Part shown: piece by piece, positions 41,024 to 50,134 of the stretch
Layout: the number at the start of each line of letters is the position of its first letter
Position numbering within the stretch: position 1 is the stretch's first letter
Assembly: GCF_947496995.1 (NCBI RefSeq)
Contig: NZ_CANMFD010000001.1
Coordinates: 178,692 to 242,691, forward strand
From: an uncultured Roseibium sp.
GTDB taxonomy: Bacteria > Pseudomonadota > Alphaproteobacteria > Rhizobiales > Stappiaceae
DNA: 64,000 nucleotides
Reading direction: 5' to 3'
The notes under the pieces: model-generated
Database searches by the model: none
Told to the model about the DNA's origin: nothing
The model's input: only the letters and a program-made list of their open reading frames with translations
Translations under genes and position numbers: made by a program

Positions 41024-42285
41024 GCTGTCGCCTCCGACGTGCCGGGCCGCGCGCTGGGGTTGGCCTTCGGTGTGGCGTTGCCGAGAAAATCCTTGTCGAG
41101 ACGCTCCATCGACTGCGCAATCAGGCCGCTGCGGATGAAATCTTCGTTCCAGGACATCACGTCGAGGGTGAAATTGTTGCGCAGGTCCGCGACCAGCGCT
41201 TCCTCCAGACCTTCCCACATGCCTTTTTTCATGAAGGCGAAAGCCCGCACGGCCGCGCCCGTCAGCACCAGACGCTTCGGGTCGATCATGGCGATCACCC
41301 GCGCGATTCCGTATCCTAGGACGCGTCCTGCCTCGTGAAAGGCATTGCGCGCGTCCTCGTCGCCGGAACCGGCAAGCTCGATCAGCCGGCCAAGACCGCT
41401 CACGCCCGCCTCGATCGTGCCGGGGTCGGTATCCTCCGGCAGATGCGTGGCCGCCCGCACAAGCGCATAATCGGAAAGATAGGCTTCCAGGCAGCCCTTC
41501 TTGCCGCAGCGGCAAAGCGCACCGCCCGGAATGTGGTTGGCGTGGCCGAATTCGGCTGCCGTTCCGCTGGCGCCGGAAAACAGCTGGTTGTTCAGATAGA
41601 GCCCCATGCCAACCCCGTAGTCGAGCATGATCACCGCGAAGGTGCCGCTGTAGCGGTTCGGGTCCGACCAGTGCAGCGCTTCGGTGATCATGTTGGTGTC
41701 GTTGGAGATGTAACAGTCCGCGTCGAAAGCCGACTGCAGCGGATGGACGATCGGAATCTTCCGTCCCGCGAAAGCCGGGCTCCAGGCGACAAGGCCGGTT
41801 TCCGTTTCCACGACCCCCTGCGCCGCGACGCCGATTTCCCGCATCTGCGACGGCTCGACACCGGCTTCGTGCAGGAACTGCCGGATGGCCTCGACGAGCG
41901 TCTGAGGAAAGCTGTCCGCGTCGGCCGTGGAGCTGTCGAAATGCACACGCGTCTCCCGCGTGACATCGCCGGCGAAATCCACCAGCGACAGGTCGATGTT
42001 GTTGACCGACAGCCGGATGCAGAGCGTGAAGACCGCATCCGGATTGAGCTTCAGCAAGGTGCGCGGCCGTCCGCGCGCCTGGGGTGCTTTCGGCTCTTCG
42101 CTCTCCAGGCTGAGGATCAGCCCCTGATCCAGCAGGTCGGAGGTAATCGCCGTCACGGTGGCCGGGCTCAGACGTGTCGTCTGGCCGAGATCGATCCGTG
42201 CCGTCGGTCCGTTCCGGCGTAGCGCCTGGAGGATGATACTTCTGTTTTGCCGCCGGATCTGATCCCGGTCCGCCTTGCGTTTCAT
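41020..42285 (-). CDS. ROK-family transcriptional regulator, XylR-like
   Basis: Regulator of 421 residues. The N-terminal winged helix (NRSIILQALRRNGPTARIDL, then LSPATVTAITSDLLDQGLI) is followed by a sugar-kinase-like fold. The ROK zinc site is CRCGKKGCLEAY, and the hinge region contains EFGHANHIPGGALC. It is divergent from xylF, so it probably represses the xylose operon and responds to xylose. It is also the first gene of a three-gene operon with a di-haem enzyme and an FG-GAP/UnbV protein, an unusual pairing. A ROK regulator of some other sugar is possible. Confidence 0.88.
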   Translation of the reverse strand: MKRKADRDQIRRQNRSIILQALRRNGPTARIDLGQTTRLSPATVTAITSDLLDQGLILSLESEEPKAPQARGRPRTLLKLNPDAVFTLCIRLSVNNIDLSLVDFAGDVTRETRVHFDSSTADADSFPQTLVEAIRQFLHEAGVEPSQMREIGVAAQGVVETETGLVAWSPAFAGRKIPIVHPLQSAFDADCYISNDTNMITEALHWSDPNRYSGTFAVIMLDYGVGMGLYLNNQLFSGASGTAAEFGHANHIPGGALCRCGKKGCLEAYLSDYALVRAATHLPEDTDPGTIEAGVSGLGRLIELAGSGDEDARNAFHEAGRVLGYGIARVIAMIDPKRLVLTGAAVRAFAFMKKGMWEGLEEALVADLRNNFTLDVMSWNEDFIRSGLIAQSMERLDKDFLGNATPKANPSARPGTSEATA

Positions 42286-42378
42286 GTGCGCTCAGCTCTT
42301 CCCAAGGTGTTTCCTCTGTCCCGGGTTTCTCCCGGTTTTTCCGCCCTCATTCGGAATTTTTCAATCCCGCGGAGCAGA

Positions 42379-42444
42379 GTTTTGTAAAACCATGTTGACA
42401 GGAGCGGCGCTTTAGAGCAACTTTTTTTCGGACGCCAAAAAAAA
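42379..42444. promoter_or_regulatory. ROK-xylF divergent control region
   Basis: Signals found: GTTTT-GT-AAAAC (42379-42390), a perfect TTGACA -35 (42395-42400) with only a weak -10 (CAACTT) 17 bases on, and an inverted repeat of seven T and eight A around an eight-base GC-rich core (42422-42444). T-tract/A-tract palindromes with a spacer are typical of ROK operators such as those of NagC and XylR. Further down, GCAACC/GGTTGC (42515-42536) forms a leader stem just before the xylF ribosome site. Confidence 0.5.
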
Positions 42445-42557
42445 TAACAACAGGGCTGTCCTATCTGAAAGGTGCCTCGAAAAGGCGCCGGTTTGAAAGA
42501 TGAATATTCAGGTGCAACCGCTTGATGCAGGTTGCGCCCACTGGAGGAAACATCGCA

Positions 42558-43589
42558 ATGCGTAAAATCACCACTTTGCTGGCGGGCGCTCTGCTGTCCG
42601 CAACTGCTCTTCATGTCGCCCATGCGGAAGATCTTGTTGTCGGCGTGAGCTGGTCCAACTTCCAGGAAGAGCGCTGGAAGACCGATGAAGCCGCCATCAA
42701 GGGCGCTCTGGAAGCTGCCGGCGCGAAATACATTTCCGCTGACGCACAGAGCTCTTCCGCGAAGCAGCTTTCCGACGTCGAGGCCCTGATCGCTCAGGGC
42801 GCCAACGCGCTGATCATTCTGGCACAGGATTCCCAGGCAATCGGCCCGGCTGTTCAGGCTGCTGCCGACGAAGGCATCGCGGTTGTCGGCTATGACCGTC
42901 TGATCGACGATCCGCGTGCGTTCTACCTGACCTTCGACAACGTCGAAGTCGGCCGCATGCAGGCTGCCGCGGTTCTGGCTGAGGCGCCGAAGGGCAAATA
43001 CGTCATGATCAAGGGCTCTCCGACCGACCCGAATGCGGATTTCCTCCGCGGTGGTCAGCAGGAAGTTCTGCAGGCCGCGATCGACGCGGGTGACATCGAG
43101 ATCGTCGGTGAAGCCTACACCGATGGCTGGCTGCCGGCCAACGCTCAGCGCAACATGGAACAGATCCTGACCGCCACCGACAACAAGGTCGATGCGGTTG
43201 TTGCTTCCAACGACGGCACGGCCGGCGGTGTTGTCGCTGCCCTGACCGCTCAGGGCATGGACGGCATTCCGGTGTCCGGCCAGGACGGCGACCATGCTGC
43301 CCTGAACCGCGTCGCCAAGGGCACCCAGACCGTTTCCGTATGGAAAGATGCCCGTGAACTCGGCAAGGCTGCCGGCGAAATCGCCGTGTCCCTGGCAGGC
43401 GGCTCCAAGATGGCCGACGTCGACGGCGCGGCTGCATGGACCTCCCCTGCCGGTACCGAGCTGACGGCCAAGTTCCTGGCTCCGATGCCGATCACCAAGG
43501 ACAACCTGACCGCAGTTGTCGACGCTGGCTGGATCTCGAAAGAAGATCTGTGCCAGGGCGTCGAAAACGGCCCGGCTCCTTGTAACTGA
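42558..43589 (+). CDS. xylF: D-xylose ABC transporter substrate-binding protein
   Basis: Periplasmic binding protein of 343 residues with signal peptide MRKITTLLAGALLSATALHVAHA. The mature protein begins EDLVVGVSWSNFQEERWKTD, close to XylF. Family contexts VVGYDRLIDDPRAFYLTFDN, VMIKGSPTDPNADFLRGG and SNDGTAGGVVAAL match the xylose site. GGAGG lies before the ATG. It is first in xylFHGBA, and a strong hairpin after it suggests that it is made in excess over the membrane parts. Confidence 0.95.
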   Translation: MRKITTLLAGALLSATALHVAHAEDLVVGVSWSNFQEERWKTDEAAIKGALEAAGAKYISADAQSSSAKQLSDVEALIAQGANALIILAQDSQAIGPAVQAAADEGIAVVGYDRLIDDPRAFYLTFDNVEVGRMQAAAVLAEAPKGKYVMIKGSPTDPNADFLRGGQQEVLQAAIDAGDIEIVGEAYTDGWLPANAQRNMEQILTATDNKVDAVVASNDGTAGGVVAALTAQGMDGIPVSGQDGDHAALNRVAKGTQTVSVWKDARELGKAAGEIAVSLAGGSKMADVDGAAAWTSPAGTELTAKFLAPMPITKDNLTAVVDAGWISKEDLCQGVENGPAPCN

Positions 43590-43609
43590 TAACACCACGC
43601 ATGACGCAG

Positions 43610-43634
43610 GGCCCCGGTCTTAACGACCGGGGCC
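43610..43634 (+). terminator. Attenuator hairpin between xylF and xylH
   Basis: GGCCCCGGTC, a five-base loop and GACCGGGGCC form a perfect ten-base-pair stem followed by only three T residues. It is 20 bases after xylF and 130 bases before xylH. It probably terminates part of the transcripts and shields the xylF message, raising XylF relative to XylH and XylG. Confidence 0.8.
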
Positions 43635-43764
43635 TTTCAGCAGGAATTCCACTGGCGCGGTTGTTGAAGATGCGGTTTCCGTACTTTCCACGATCGCCCC
43701 GGCGGTTCCCGGGACGGCCTCCCGATGCGTGAGCTGAAACGGTCTCCAAGCAGGAGTGACCTTG

Positions 43765-45054
43765 ATGTCCGAAACGGCACTGGCCGGGCAGAAAAGCCCG
43801 ACAGCACGTAGCATTTTTTCCGCGTTGCAACTGGATACCCGCTTTCTGGGAATGATCGGGGCGTTCATTGTCCTGTGTCTGGTTTTCAATGTGTTCACGG
43901 ACGGCCGGTTCCTGACACCGCGCAACATCTTCAATCTGACGATCCAGACCGTCTCCGTCGCCATCATGGCGACCGGCATGGTGTTCGTCATCGTCACGCG
44001 CCATATCGATCTGTCTGTCGGTTCGGTGCTCGCCACCATCGCGGCGGTGATGGCGGTCGTGCAAACGGACATCCTGCCCGCCATTCTGGGTCTCGGGCAT
44101 CCCGCCATCTGGATCCTGGCGATCCTGGCCGGCATCGTCGTCGGCGTTCTCATCGGGGCGTTTCAGGGCTGGATGATCGGCTACCTCGGCATTCCGGCGT
44201 TCATCGTGACGCTGGGCGGCCTGCTGGTCTGGCGAAATGTCGCCTGGTTCATTACGTCCGGTCAGACGATCGGCCCGCTCGACGATACCTTCAACATGAT
44301 CGGCGGCATCGGCGGCACCATGGGGGAGACAGGTTCCTGGATCTTCGGCATTCTGGCCGTTGTCGCAGCGTTGTGGCTGCAGCTGGCCTCCCGCCGCCGC
44401 AAGGCCTCGCACGGTTTTCCGGTAAAGCCGGTCTGGGCCGAGACAACGATGGCCGTGATCACCACCATCGCCATTCTCGGGTTCGTCTGGGTTCTCAACG
44501 CCTATGATATTCCCGAAGCGCGGCTGAAGCGCATTTTCGAAGCCAGTGGCGAAACCCTGCCGGAAGGCCTGACCATGGGCTACGGCATTCCCTATTCGGT
44601 GGTCCTCCTGATCGTCGTGGCCATCATCATGACAATGGTCGCCCGGCGCACCCGTCTCGGTCGCTACATTTTCGCGACCGGCGGCAATCCGGATGCGGCT
44701 GAACTCTCCGGCATCAACACCCGTCTTCTGACGGTCAAGGTCTTCGCCATCATGGGCGGGCTGGCGGCACTGGCTGCTGCTGTCGCCGCGGCCCGGCTCG
44801 GATTTTCGACCAACGACATCGGCACGCTCGACGAACTGCGCGTCATCGCTGCCGCGGTCATCGGCGGAACAGCGCTTGCCGGCGGTGTCGGCACGATCTA
44901 CGGCGCCATCCTCGGCGCGCTGATCATGCAGTCCCTGCAGTCGGGTATGGCGATGGTCGGCGTCGATGCTCCGCTGCAGAACATCGTGGTCGGAACCGTT
45001 CTGGTCCTCGCCGTCCTGGTCGATATCATCTACCGCAAGCGCACAGGAGACTGA
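43765..45054 (+). CDS. xylH: D-xylose ABC transporter permease
   Basis: Inner-membrane permease of 429 residues, about ten membrane segments, of the CUT2 family. Typical stretches are GMVFVIVTRHIDLSVGSVLA, GWMIGYLGIPAFIVTLGGLL and RYIFATGGNPDAAELSGIN. I chose the ATG at 43765 because AGGAG lies eight bases upstream. It forms the xylose channel with XylG (three bases downstream) and XylF. Confidence 0.95.
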   Translation: MSETALAGQKSPTARSIFSALQLDTRFLGMIGAFIVLCLVFNVFTDGRFLTPRNIFNLTIQTVSVAIMATGMVFVIVTRHIDLSVGSVLATIAAVMAVVQTDILPAILGLGHPAIWILAILAGIVVGVLIGAFQGWMIGYLGIPAFIVTLGGLLVWRNVAWFITSGQTIGPLDDTFNMIGGIGGTMGETGSWIFGILAVVAALWLQLASRRRKASHGFPVKPVWAETTMAVITTIAILGFVWVLNAYDIPEARLKRIFEASGETLPEGLTMGYGIPYSVVLLIVVAIIMTMVARRTRLGRYIFATGGNPDAAELSGINTRLLTVKVFAIMGGLAALAAAVAAARLGFSTNDIGTLDELRVIAAAVIGGTALAGGVGTIYGAILGALIMQSLQSGMAMVGVDAPLQNIVVGTVLVLAVLVDIIYRKRTGD

Positions 45055-45057
45055 GCG

Positions 45058-45846
45058 ATGGCAACACCTCTCATAGAAATGAAAGACATGTGCATCGCTT
45101 TTGGCGGTGTGCAGGCCGTGGACCACGTCTCCGTCGATCTCTTCCCCGGCGAAGTCGTCGGCCTGCTCGGCCACAACGGCGCCGGCAAATCGACGCTTAT
45201 CAAGATGTTGTCCGGTGCCTACAAGGCCGACGCCGGCGAGATCCGCATCGACGGCAAGGAAGTCCACATACACTCGCCGCGCGACGCACGGGCGCAGAAC
45301 ATCGAGACCATCTACCAGACGCTGGCGCTGGCGGACAATCTCGACGCAGCGTCCAACCTGTTTCTCGGACGCGAACTGACGTCGCCGCTCGGCTTTGTCG
45401 ACGACGATGCCATGGAAGCGGAAACCCGCAAGATCATGGGCCGGCTCAATCCGAACTTCAGCAAGTTCCATGCGCCGGTAAAGGCCCTGTCCGGCGGCCA
45501 GCGTCAGTCCGTCGCCATCGCGCGCGCGGTCTATTTCAACGCCAGAATCCTGATCATGGACGAGCCGACGGCAGCCCTTGGGGTGCAGGAGACCAAAATG
45601 GTCGCTGAGCTGATCCAGGAACTGAAGAAGCAGGGCCTCGGCATTTTCCTGATCAGCCACGACATCCACGATGTCTTCCAACTCTGCGACCGGATAGCCG
45701 TGATGAAAAACGGTCAGCTTGTCGGAACGGCGCGCACTTCGGATGTGACCGATGACGATGTGCTCGGCATGATCATCCTGGGAAAATGTCCTCCCGGGGC
45801 GGTTCCCGGACCGGGCGCTTTCGTGGAAGATGTTCCGGTCGGCTAA
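45058..45846 (+). CDS. xylG: D-xylose ABC transporter ATP-binding protein, single-cassette form
   Basis: ATPase of 262 residues: Walker [10 protein letters not shown], signature [14 protein letters not shown], Walker [13 protein letters not shown] and switch [14 protein letters not shown]. coli XylG has two fused cassettes (about 510 residues). This one is a single cassette like rhizobial FrcA, so it should work as a homodimer. It is complete, with no sign of a lost second half in the 155-base gap that follows. Confidence 0.9.
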   Translation: MATPLIEMKDMCIAFGGVQAVDHVSVDLFPGEVVGLLGHNGAGKSTLIKMLSGAYKADAGEIRIDGKEVHIHSPRDARAQNIETIYQTLALADNLDAASNLFLGRELTSPLGFVDDDAMEAETRKIMGRLNPNFSKFHAPVKALSGGQRQSVAIARAVYFNARILIMDEPTAALGVQETKMVAELIQELKKQGLGIFLISHDIHDVFQLCDRIAVMKNGQLVGTARTSDVTDDDVLGMIILGKCPPGAVPGPGAFVEDVPVG

Positions 45847-45856
45847 AGACCATCGT

Positions 45857-45909
45857 GCTCCTGCGGGTGACGGCCCGCGGGAGCTGCCTGTTCGCTCAAG
45901 AGCAGGCAG
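45857..45909 (+). other. Tandem hairpins between xylG and xylB
   Basis: GCTCCTGCGGG and CCCGCGGGAGC (45857-45884, one G-U pair, six-base loop) are followed directly by CTGCCTG/CAGGCAG (45884-45909, twelve-base loop). Neither has a T-run. They may act as processing or stabilising structures that separate the transporter part of the xyl message from the enzyme part. Confidence 0.6.
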
Positions 45910-46000
45910 CGGACGACGGTCGGTCAGTGCGAAAGACACCGTGCCGCATCCCTTCGCGGGGATCGGCATTCTTTTTCAACCAAGTTGAGGAACGCACCTC

Positions 46001-47452
46001 ATGTACATCGGTCTCGATATCGGCACGAGTTCGGTCAAAGCCATTCTCCTGAACGAGGACCAGACGCTGATTTCCTCGGCTACGGCCGAGCTGACGGTGC
46101 AGCGGCCTCATCCCGGCTGGTCGGAACAGGACCCGGACAGCTGGTGGACGGCGTGCCAGACGGTCCTCGATGCGCTGAAAGCGCAGGCGCCGAAGGAGAT
46201 GGCGGCTGTTCGCGGCATCGGGCTTTCCGGCCATATGCACGGTGCGACCCTGCTGGATGATGCCGGCCGGCCCCTGCGCCCGTGTATCTTGTGGAACGAC
46301 GGCCGGTCCGGCAAACAATGCGCCGAACTGCAGGCAGCCGAACCGAAGTTCCTGACGCTCGGCGGCAATCTGGTGATGCCTGGCTTCACCGCACCGAAGT
46401 TGCAGTGGGTGCGGGAAAACGAGCCGGACATCTTTGCCCGGACGGCGATGGTCCTGCTGCCGAAAGACTATGTCCGCTTCAGGCTGACCGGTGAATATGC
46501 GGGCGACATGTCCGACAGCGCCGGTACGCTCTGGATGGATGTCGCGAAGCGGGACTGGAGCGACGATCTGCTGGCCGCCACGGGGCTGACGCGCAAGCAC
46601 ATGCCGCGCCTCGTGGAAGGTTCTGAAAGCTCCGGCACCTTGAAACCGGACCTGTGTGCCCGCTGGGGAATCAATGGAACGCCCGTCGTTGCCGGGGGCG
46701 GCGGAGACAACGCCGCTTCGGCCTGCGGAGTCGGTGCGGTCGATCCCGGATCGGCCTTCGTGTCGCTCGGCACATCCGGTGTCCTGTTTGTCACCAACGA
46801 CAGGTTCTCCCCGAACGTGGAAGGCGCCGTTCATGCCTTCTGCCATGCCGTACCGGACACATGGCACCAGATGGGCGTCATCCTGTCGGCGACCGACAGC
46901 CTGAACTGGCTTGCCAGGACCTTGAAAAAATCGCCTGCCGAACTGACCGGGCTGCTGGACAAGGTCTCCGGCCCGTCTGCGGTTTCCTTCCTGCCGTATC
47001 TCGGCGGTGAGCGCACGCCGCATAACGATGTCGACATCCGCGCCGGCTTCATGGGTATCTCGCATGAAACCGACGATGCCGACCTGACCCATGCGGTGCT
47101 CGACGGCGTCGCCTTCGCCCTCAAGGATTGTCTCGAAGCCTTGAGCGTTGCGGGGACGAAAATCGACCGGGTGCTTGCCGTTGGCGGAGGGTCGCGGTCG
47201 CAACTGTGGCTGGAGATCATTGCCAGCCTTCTCGACGTCACGGTGGATGTGCCGGTGGACGGCGATTTCGGAGCATCGCTCGGAGCGGCCAGGCTCGGTC
47301 ACGCCGCAGCGCTCGGGACGACGGAAGGGATCTTCACCAGGCCGCAACTCAAGGCCAGCATCGATCCTGTTCCGGCCCTTACTGAAACCTATGCCGAGGC
47401 CTATGGCCAATGGCGGAAACTGTATCCGGCGCTCAAACAAGCCGGTTTTTGA
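46001..47452 (+). CDS. xylB: Xylulokinase
   Basis: FGGY-family kinase of 483 residues that phosphorylates D-xylulose to xylulose 5-phosphate. It begins MYIGLDIGTSSVKAILLNED with the first phosphate-binding loop. The substrate region LSGHMHGATLLD and the catalytic-base region GGGGDNAASACGVGAV are present, and the ATP region is LAVGGGSRSQLWLEIIASLL. It lies 12 bases before xylA. Confidence 0.95.
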   Translation: MYIGLDIGTSSVKAILLNEDQTLISSATAELTVQRPHPGWSEQDPDSWWTACQTVLDALKAQAPKEMAAVRGIGLSGHMHGATLLDDAGRPLRPCILWNDGRSGKQCAELQAAEPKFLTLGGNLVMPGFTAPKLQWVRENEPDIFARTAMVLLPKDYVRFRLTGEYAGDMSDSAGTLWMDVAKRDWSDDLLAATGLTRKHMPRLVEGSESSGTLKPDLCARWGINGTPVVAGGGGDNAASACGVGAVDPGSAFVSLGTSGVLFVTNDRFSPNVEGAVHAFCHAVPDTWHQMGVILSATDSLNWLARTLKKSPAELTGLLDKVSGPSAVSFLPYLGGERTPHNDVDIRAGFMGISHETDDADLTHAVLDGVAFALKDCLEALSVAGTKIDRVLAVGGGSRSQLWLEIIASLLDVTVDVPVDGDFGASLGAARLGHAAALGTTEGIFTRPQLKASIDPVPALTETYAEAYGQWRKLYPALKQAGF

Positions 47453-47464
47453 GGAGACAAAAAA

Positions 47465-48784
47465 ATGAGCACTGGGTTCTTTGGCGATCTTCAGCCGATT
47501 CCTTTCGCCGGCCCCGACAGCCGCGATCCCCTGACCTATCGCCACTACAACAAGGATGAGATCGTTCTCGGCAAGCGCATGGAAGACCATCTGCGCCTCG
47601 CCGTTTGTTACTGGCACAGCTTCTGCTGGCCGGGCACCGATCCGTTCGGCGGTGAAACCTTCAACCGCGCCTGGATGGCTGCCGGTGGCGACCCGATGGA
47701 ACAGGCAAAGCTGAAGGCGGATGTCGCCTTTGAAATGTTCCAGATCCTGGGAATGCCGTTCTTCACCTTCCACGACCGCGACATCGCGCCGGAGGGGAAA
47801 ACCCTGGCGGAGAGCAACGCCAACGTGAACGCTATTGCCGACATCTTCGAAAAGAAGATGGCCGACACCGGCGTGAAGCTGCTCTGGGGCACGGCCAACA
47901 TGTTCTCCAACCGCCGGTTCATGGGCGGTGCGGCGACCAATCCGGATCCGGACATCTTCGCCTATGCCGCGGCGCAGGTGAAAAACGCCATGGACGCGAC
48001 CTTCCGCCTCGGCGGCGAGAACTACGTTCTGTGGGGCGGACGTGAAGGCTACGAGACATTGCTCAACACCAATATCGGCCAGGAACTCGACCAGCTCGGC
48101 CGGTTCCTCAACATGGTGGTGGAATACAAGCACAAGATCGGCTTCAAGGGCACGATCCTGATCGAGCCGAAGCCGCAGGAGCCGAGCAAGCACCAGTACG
48201 ACTACGATGTCGGCACCGTCTTCGGCTTCCTGAAGGCCTATGGCCTCGAGAACGAAGTCAAGATGAACATCGAGCAGGGCCACGCCATTCTCGCCGGTCA
48301 TTCCTTCGAGCACGAACTGCACATGGCCCGCTCGCTCGGCATTCTCGGCTCCGTCGACATGAACCGCAACGACTATCAGTGCGGCTGGGACACCGACCAT
48401 TTCGCAATGAACGTACCGGAGCTGGCGCTGGCCTATTACGAGATCCTGATGGGCGGCGGGTTCACGACGGGCGGCACCAATTTCGACGCCAAGCTGCGCC
48501 GCCAGTCCATCGATCCGGTCGACCTGATTCAGGGTCACGTCGGTTCGGCGGACGCCATTGCCCAGGGTCTCAAGGCCGCTGCCGCGATCATCGAGGACGG
48601 CCGCCTGAAAGGCTTTGTCGATGAGCGTTATGCCGGCTGGTCGCACCCGGAAAACGCGGAAATCCTGAAGGGCGGTTCCTCCCTGGAAGCACTGGCCGAC
48701 CGCGTTCATGCAAGTGATCTGGAACCGCAGCCGAAATCCGGCAAGCAGGAATATCTGGAAAGCCTGGTGAACCTGTTCGTGTGA
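47465..48784 (+). CDS. xylA: Xylose isomerase
   Basis: Metal-dependent isomerase of 439 residues converting D-xylose to D-xylulose, the long class II type. Catalytic and metal residues can be placed: [12 protein letters not shown] (His, Asp), [18 protein letters not shown] (Glu, Lys), [18 protein letters not shown] (Glu, His), GSVDMNRND (Asp) and [10 protein letters not shown] (two Asp). It is the last gene of the xyl operon. Confidence 0.96.
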   Translation: MSTGFFGDLQPIPFAGPDSRDPLTYRHYNKDEIVLGKRMEDHLRLAVCYWHSFCWPGTDPFGGETFNRAWMAAGGDPMEQAKLKADVAFEMFQILGMPFFTFHDRDIAPEGKTLAESNANVNAIADIFEKKMADTGVKLLWGTANMFSNRRFMGGAATNPDPDIFAYAAAQVKNAMDATFRLGGENYVLWGGREGYETLLNTNIGQELDQLGRFLNMVVEYKHKIGFKGTILIEPKPQEPSKHQYDYDVGTVFGFLKAYGLENEVKMNIEQGHAILAGHSFEHELHMARSLGILGSVDMNRNDYQCGWDTDHFAMNVPELALAYYEILMGGGFTTGGTNFDAKLRRQSIDPVDLIQGHVGSADAIAQGLKAAAAIIEDGRLKGFVDERYAGWSHPENAEILKGGSSLEALADRVHASDLEPQPKSGKQEYLESLVNLFV

Positions 48785-48800
48785 ACCGCACCTCCGTGCT

Positions 48801-48855
48801 GTCCCGGCCTTGAGCCGGGACCTGCCACGTGGCCCCGGCTCAAGGTCGGGGCGGC
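48801..48855 (+). repeat. GC-rich palindromic element after xylA
   Basis: GTCCCGGC/GCCGGGAC with a five-base loop (48801-48821) is followed by CCCCGGCTCAAGGTCGGGG (about 48833-48852), so the same CCGGCTCAAGG-type core appears twice in opposite orientation. There is no T-run. It could end the xyl transcript, but its form suggests a dispersed palindromic element. The element at 51979-52103 is of similar style. Confidence 0.5.
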
Positions 48856-48948
48856 GAGCTGTCAGTGGTTCGTCCGAAGCGGATAGACATTGGGGTGAGG
48901 ACGCCCTGAAGGGCCGTCCCTAATCGAAAGCTGTTTGCAGCCGGAACA

Positions 48949-49458
48949 TCAAACCCGGTCTGAGAACCGCAGGCCGTCGGGATCGCTCAGGTCATGCAGC
49001 CGGTTTGCGGCGCTGCGTGCGAACCTCTGGGTCACCGATTTGCGGGTTGCTGCGGCCAGCTTGTGTTCCGGGGCCTCCCGGAGAATTTCCGCACCGAACC
49101 CATCGGCAAGAATGAGCCCTGCCTCCTCCGGGAAAATATCCGCCGGCACATCCGGATGGGTGGCGAAAAAAAGCCGGTCGCAATGCTGTCGGTAGTCCGG
49201 CCACTTCGTGTCCGCCCGAAAATCGGCAATCGAGGATTTGACCTCGACAATCCAGAGCTGGTGTTTCGGCCCGAGCGCCAGAAGGTCCGCACGGCGGCCG
49301 GAAGCGAGAGTTATTTCCGGCATGCAGGCGAAATCGAGCTGGCGCAGCAGCCGGGCGGTCCCGCGCCAGACCATGAGCGCGGTTTCCGATTGCCGGCCGT
49401 CTTTCAAGGGATCGTCCAACTGAAGACGGCCGGGAGGCTGCAGGATCCTGTTCGTCAT
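48949..49458 (-). CDS. mmcB: MmcB-family DNA repair protein
   Basis: Protein of 169 residues with a PD-(D/E)XK nuclease core: PEITLASGRRADLLALG supplies Glu and Asp, and LWIVEVKSSIADF supplies the ExK part. The Caulobacter homologue is SOS-induced and confers mitomycin C resistance. A LexA box of the alphaproteobacterial form lies at 49468-49482. A longer frame beginning at 49476 would put the box inside the coding region, so the ATG at 49458 is preferred. Confidence 0.88.
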   Translation of the reverse strand: MTNRILQPPGRLQLDDPLKDGRQSETALMVWRGTARLLRQLDFACMPEITLASGRRADLLALGPKHQLWIVEVKSSIADFRADTKWPDYRQHCDRLFFATHPDVPADIFPEEAGLILADGFGAEILREAPEHKLAAATRKSVTQRFARSAANRLHDLSDPDGLRFSDRV

Positions 49459-49467
49459 CGGAATTTT

Positions 49468-49482
49468 GTTCCACATTTGTTC
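49468..49482 (-). promoter_or_regulatory. LexA (SOS) box upstream of mmcB
   Basis: GTTC, seven bases, GTTC (GTTCCACATTTGTTC) is exactly the direct-repeat LexA site used by alphaproteobacteria. It ends ten bases before the preferred mmcB start, close enough to block transcription or early elongation. The site also lies in the divergent gap with the gene at 49629. Confidence 0.85.
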
Positions 49483-49628
49483 GTTATTGACAAGGCGCTC
49501 AATGCAAAAGTTGACGCGGGCCGGAAATTGCGTGTTCTATCGACGTCGATTGAAATTCCGAAAGATGATCGATCATAAGTCTGGTCGGGCAGAGCAGGAA
49601 ACAGCACCGGGCAATCCGGGAGGGGTAA

Positions 49629-50114
49629 ATGAGGCTGGAATTTTTGAAACGATGCGTCTTGCTGGCCGTACTGTGTGCTGTGACAGGCGGGCCTGCATAT
49701 GCACAAAAGGGGGATCTCAAAATCCAGGTCCCCAAATCCGCGCCTCTCCTGCAGGGAAAAACGCTTGATCTGCGGTTCGCCAAATTCGCGCAAGGGATCT
49801 GGGTGACGGATCTCGACTATTGCCCGGCGCCGAGCATCGACCGGAGCGTTCCGGGCACAACGCTGGCGATCTACCGCGGTCTGCTGGAAACGCCGGGCCG
49901 CATCTGCCAGGTCTATGGTGCTGAACAGAGCGACGGCAAAACCCAGCGCGCGGCAATCAACTGCCTGCTCACGGACGGCGGAGAAGCGATCGAACTGGTG
50001 ACGGTTCGCCCGCGCGGAACCAGCGTGCTGATGGTGCAGGAGGGCGAACGTCCCCCGGTCCAGTTTCACTTCTGCCAGAAAATCATCCCGATCCTGCGAG
50101 CCGCCAGCAACTGA
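49629..50114 (+). CDS. Hypothetical exported protein
   Basis: Product of 161 residues with a clear signal peptide (MRLEFLKRCVLLAVLCAVTG, cleavage after AYA). The mature part has four cysteines (in DYCPAP, RICQVY, NCLLTD and HFCQKI), enough for two disulfides, and no membrane segment. I do not recognise the family. GGAGGGG before the ATG supports translation. It is divergent from mmcB across the LexA box and convergent with the SulP gene. No function is proposed. Confidence 0.8.
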   Translation: MRLEFLKRCVLLAVLCAVTGGPAYAQKGDLKIQVPKSAPLLQGKTLDLRFAKFAQGIWVTDLDYCPAPSIDRSVPGTTLAIYRGLLETPGRICQVYGAEQSDGKTQRAAINCLLTDGGEAIELVTVRPRGTSVLMVQEGERPPVQFHFCQKIIPILRAASN

Positions 50115-50134
50115 GCATCAAATAATACCGGGCT

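Noticed and set aside
42322..42346. CCGGG/CCCGG hairpin with T-run on the plus strand upstream of xylF
   Set aside because: No plus-strand gene ends there, so it would have nothing to terminate. Five-base arms are too short to claim as regulatory.
45058..45846. Truncated xylG
   Set aside because: At 262 residues it is half of E. coli XylG, but all ATPase motifs are present once and the length equals FrcA-type single cassettes. The following gap has no coding remnant.
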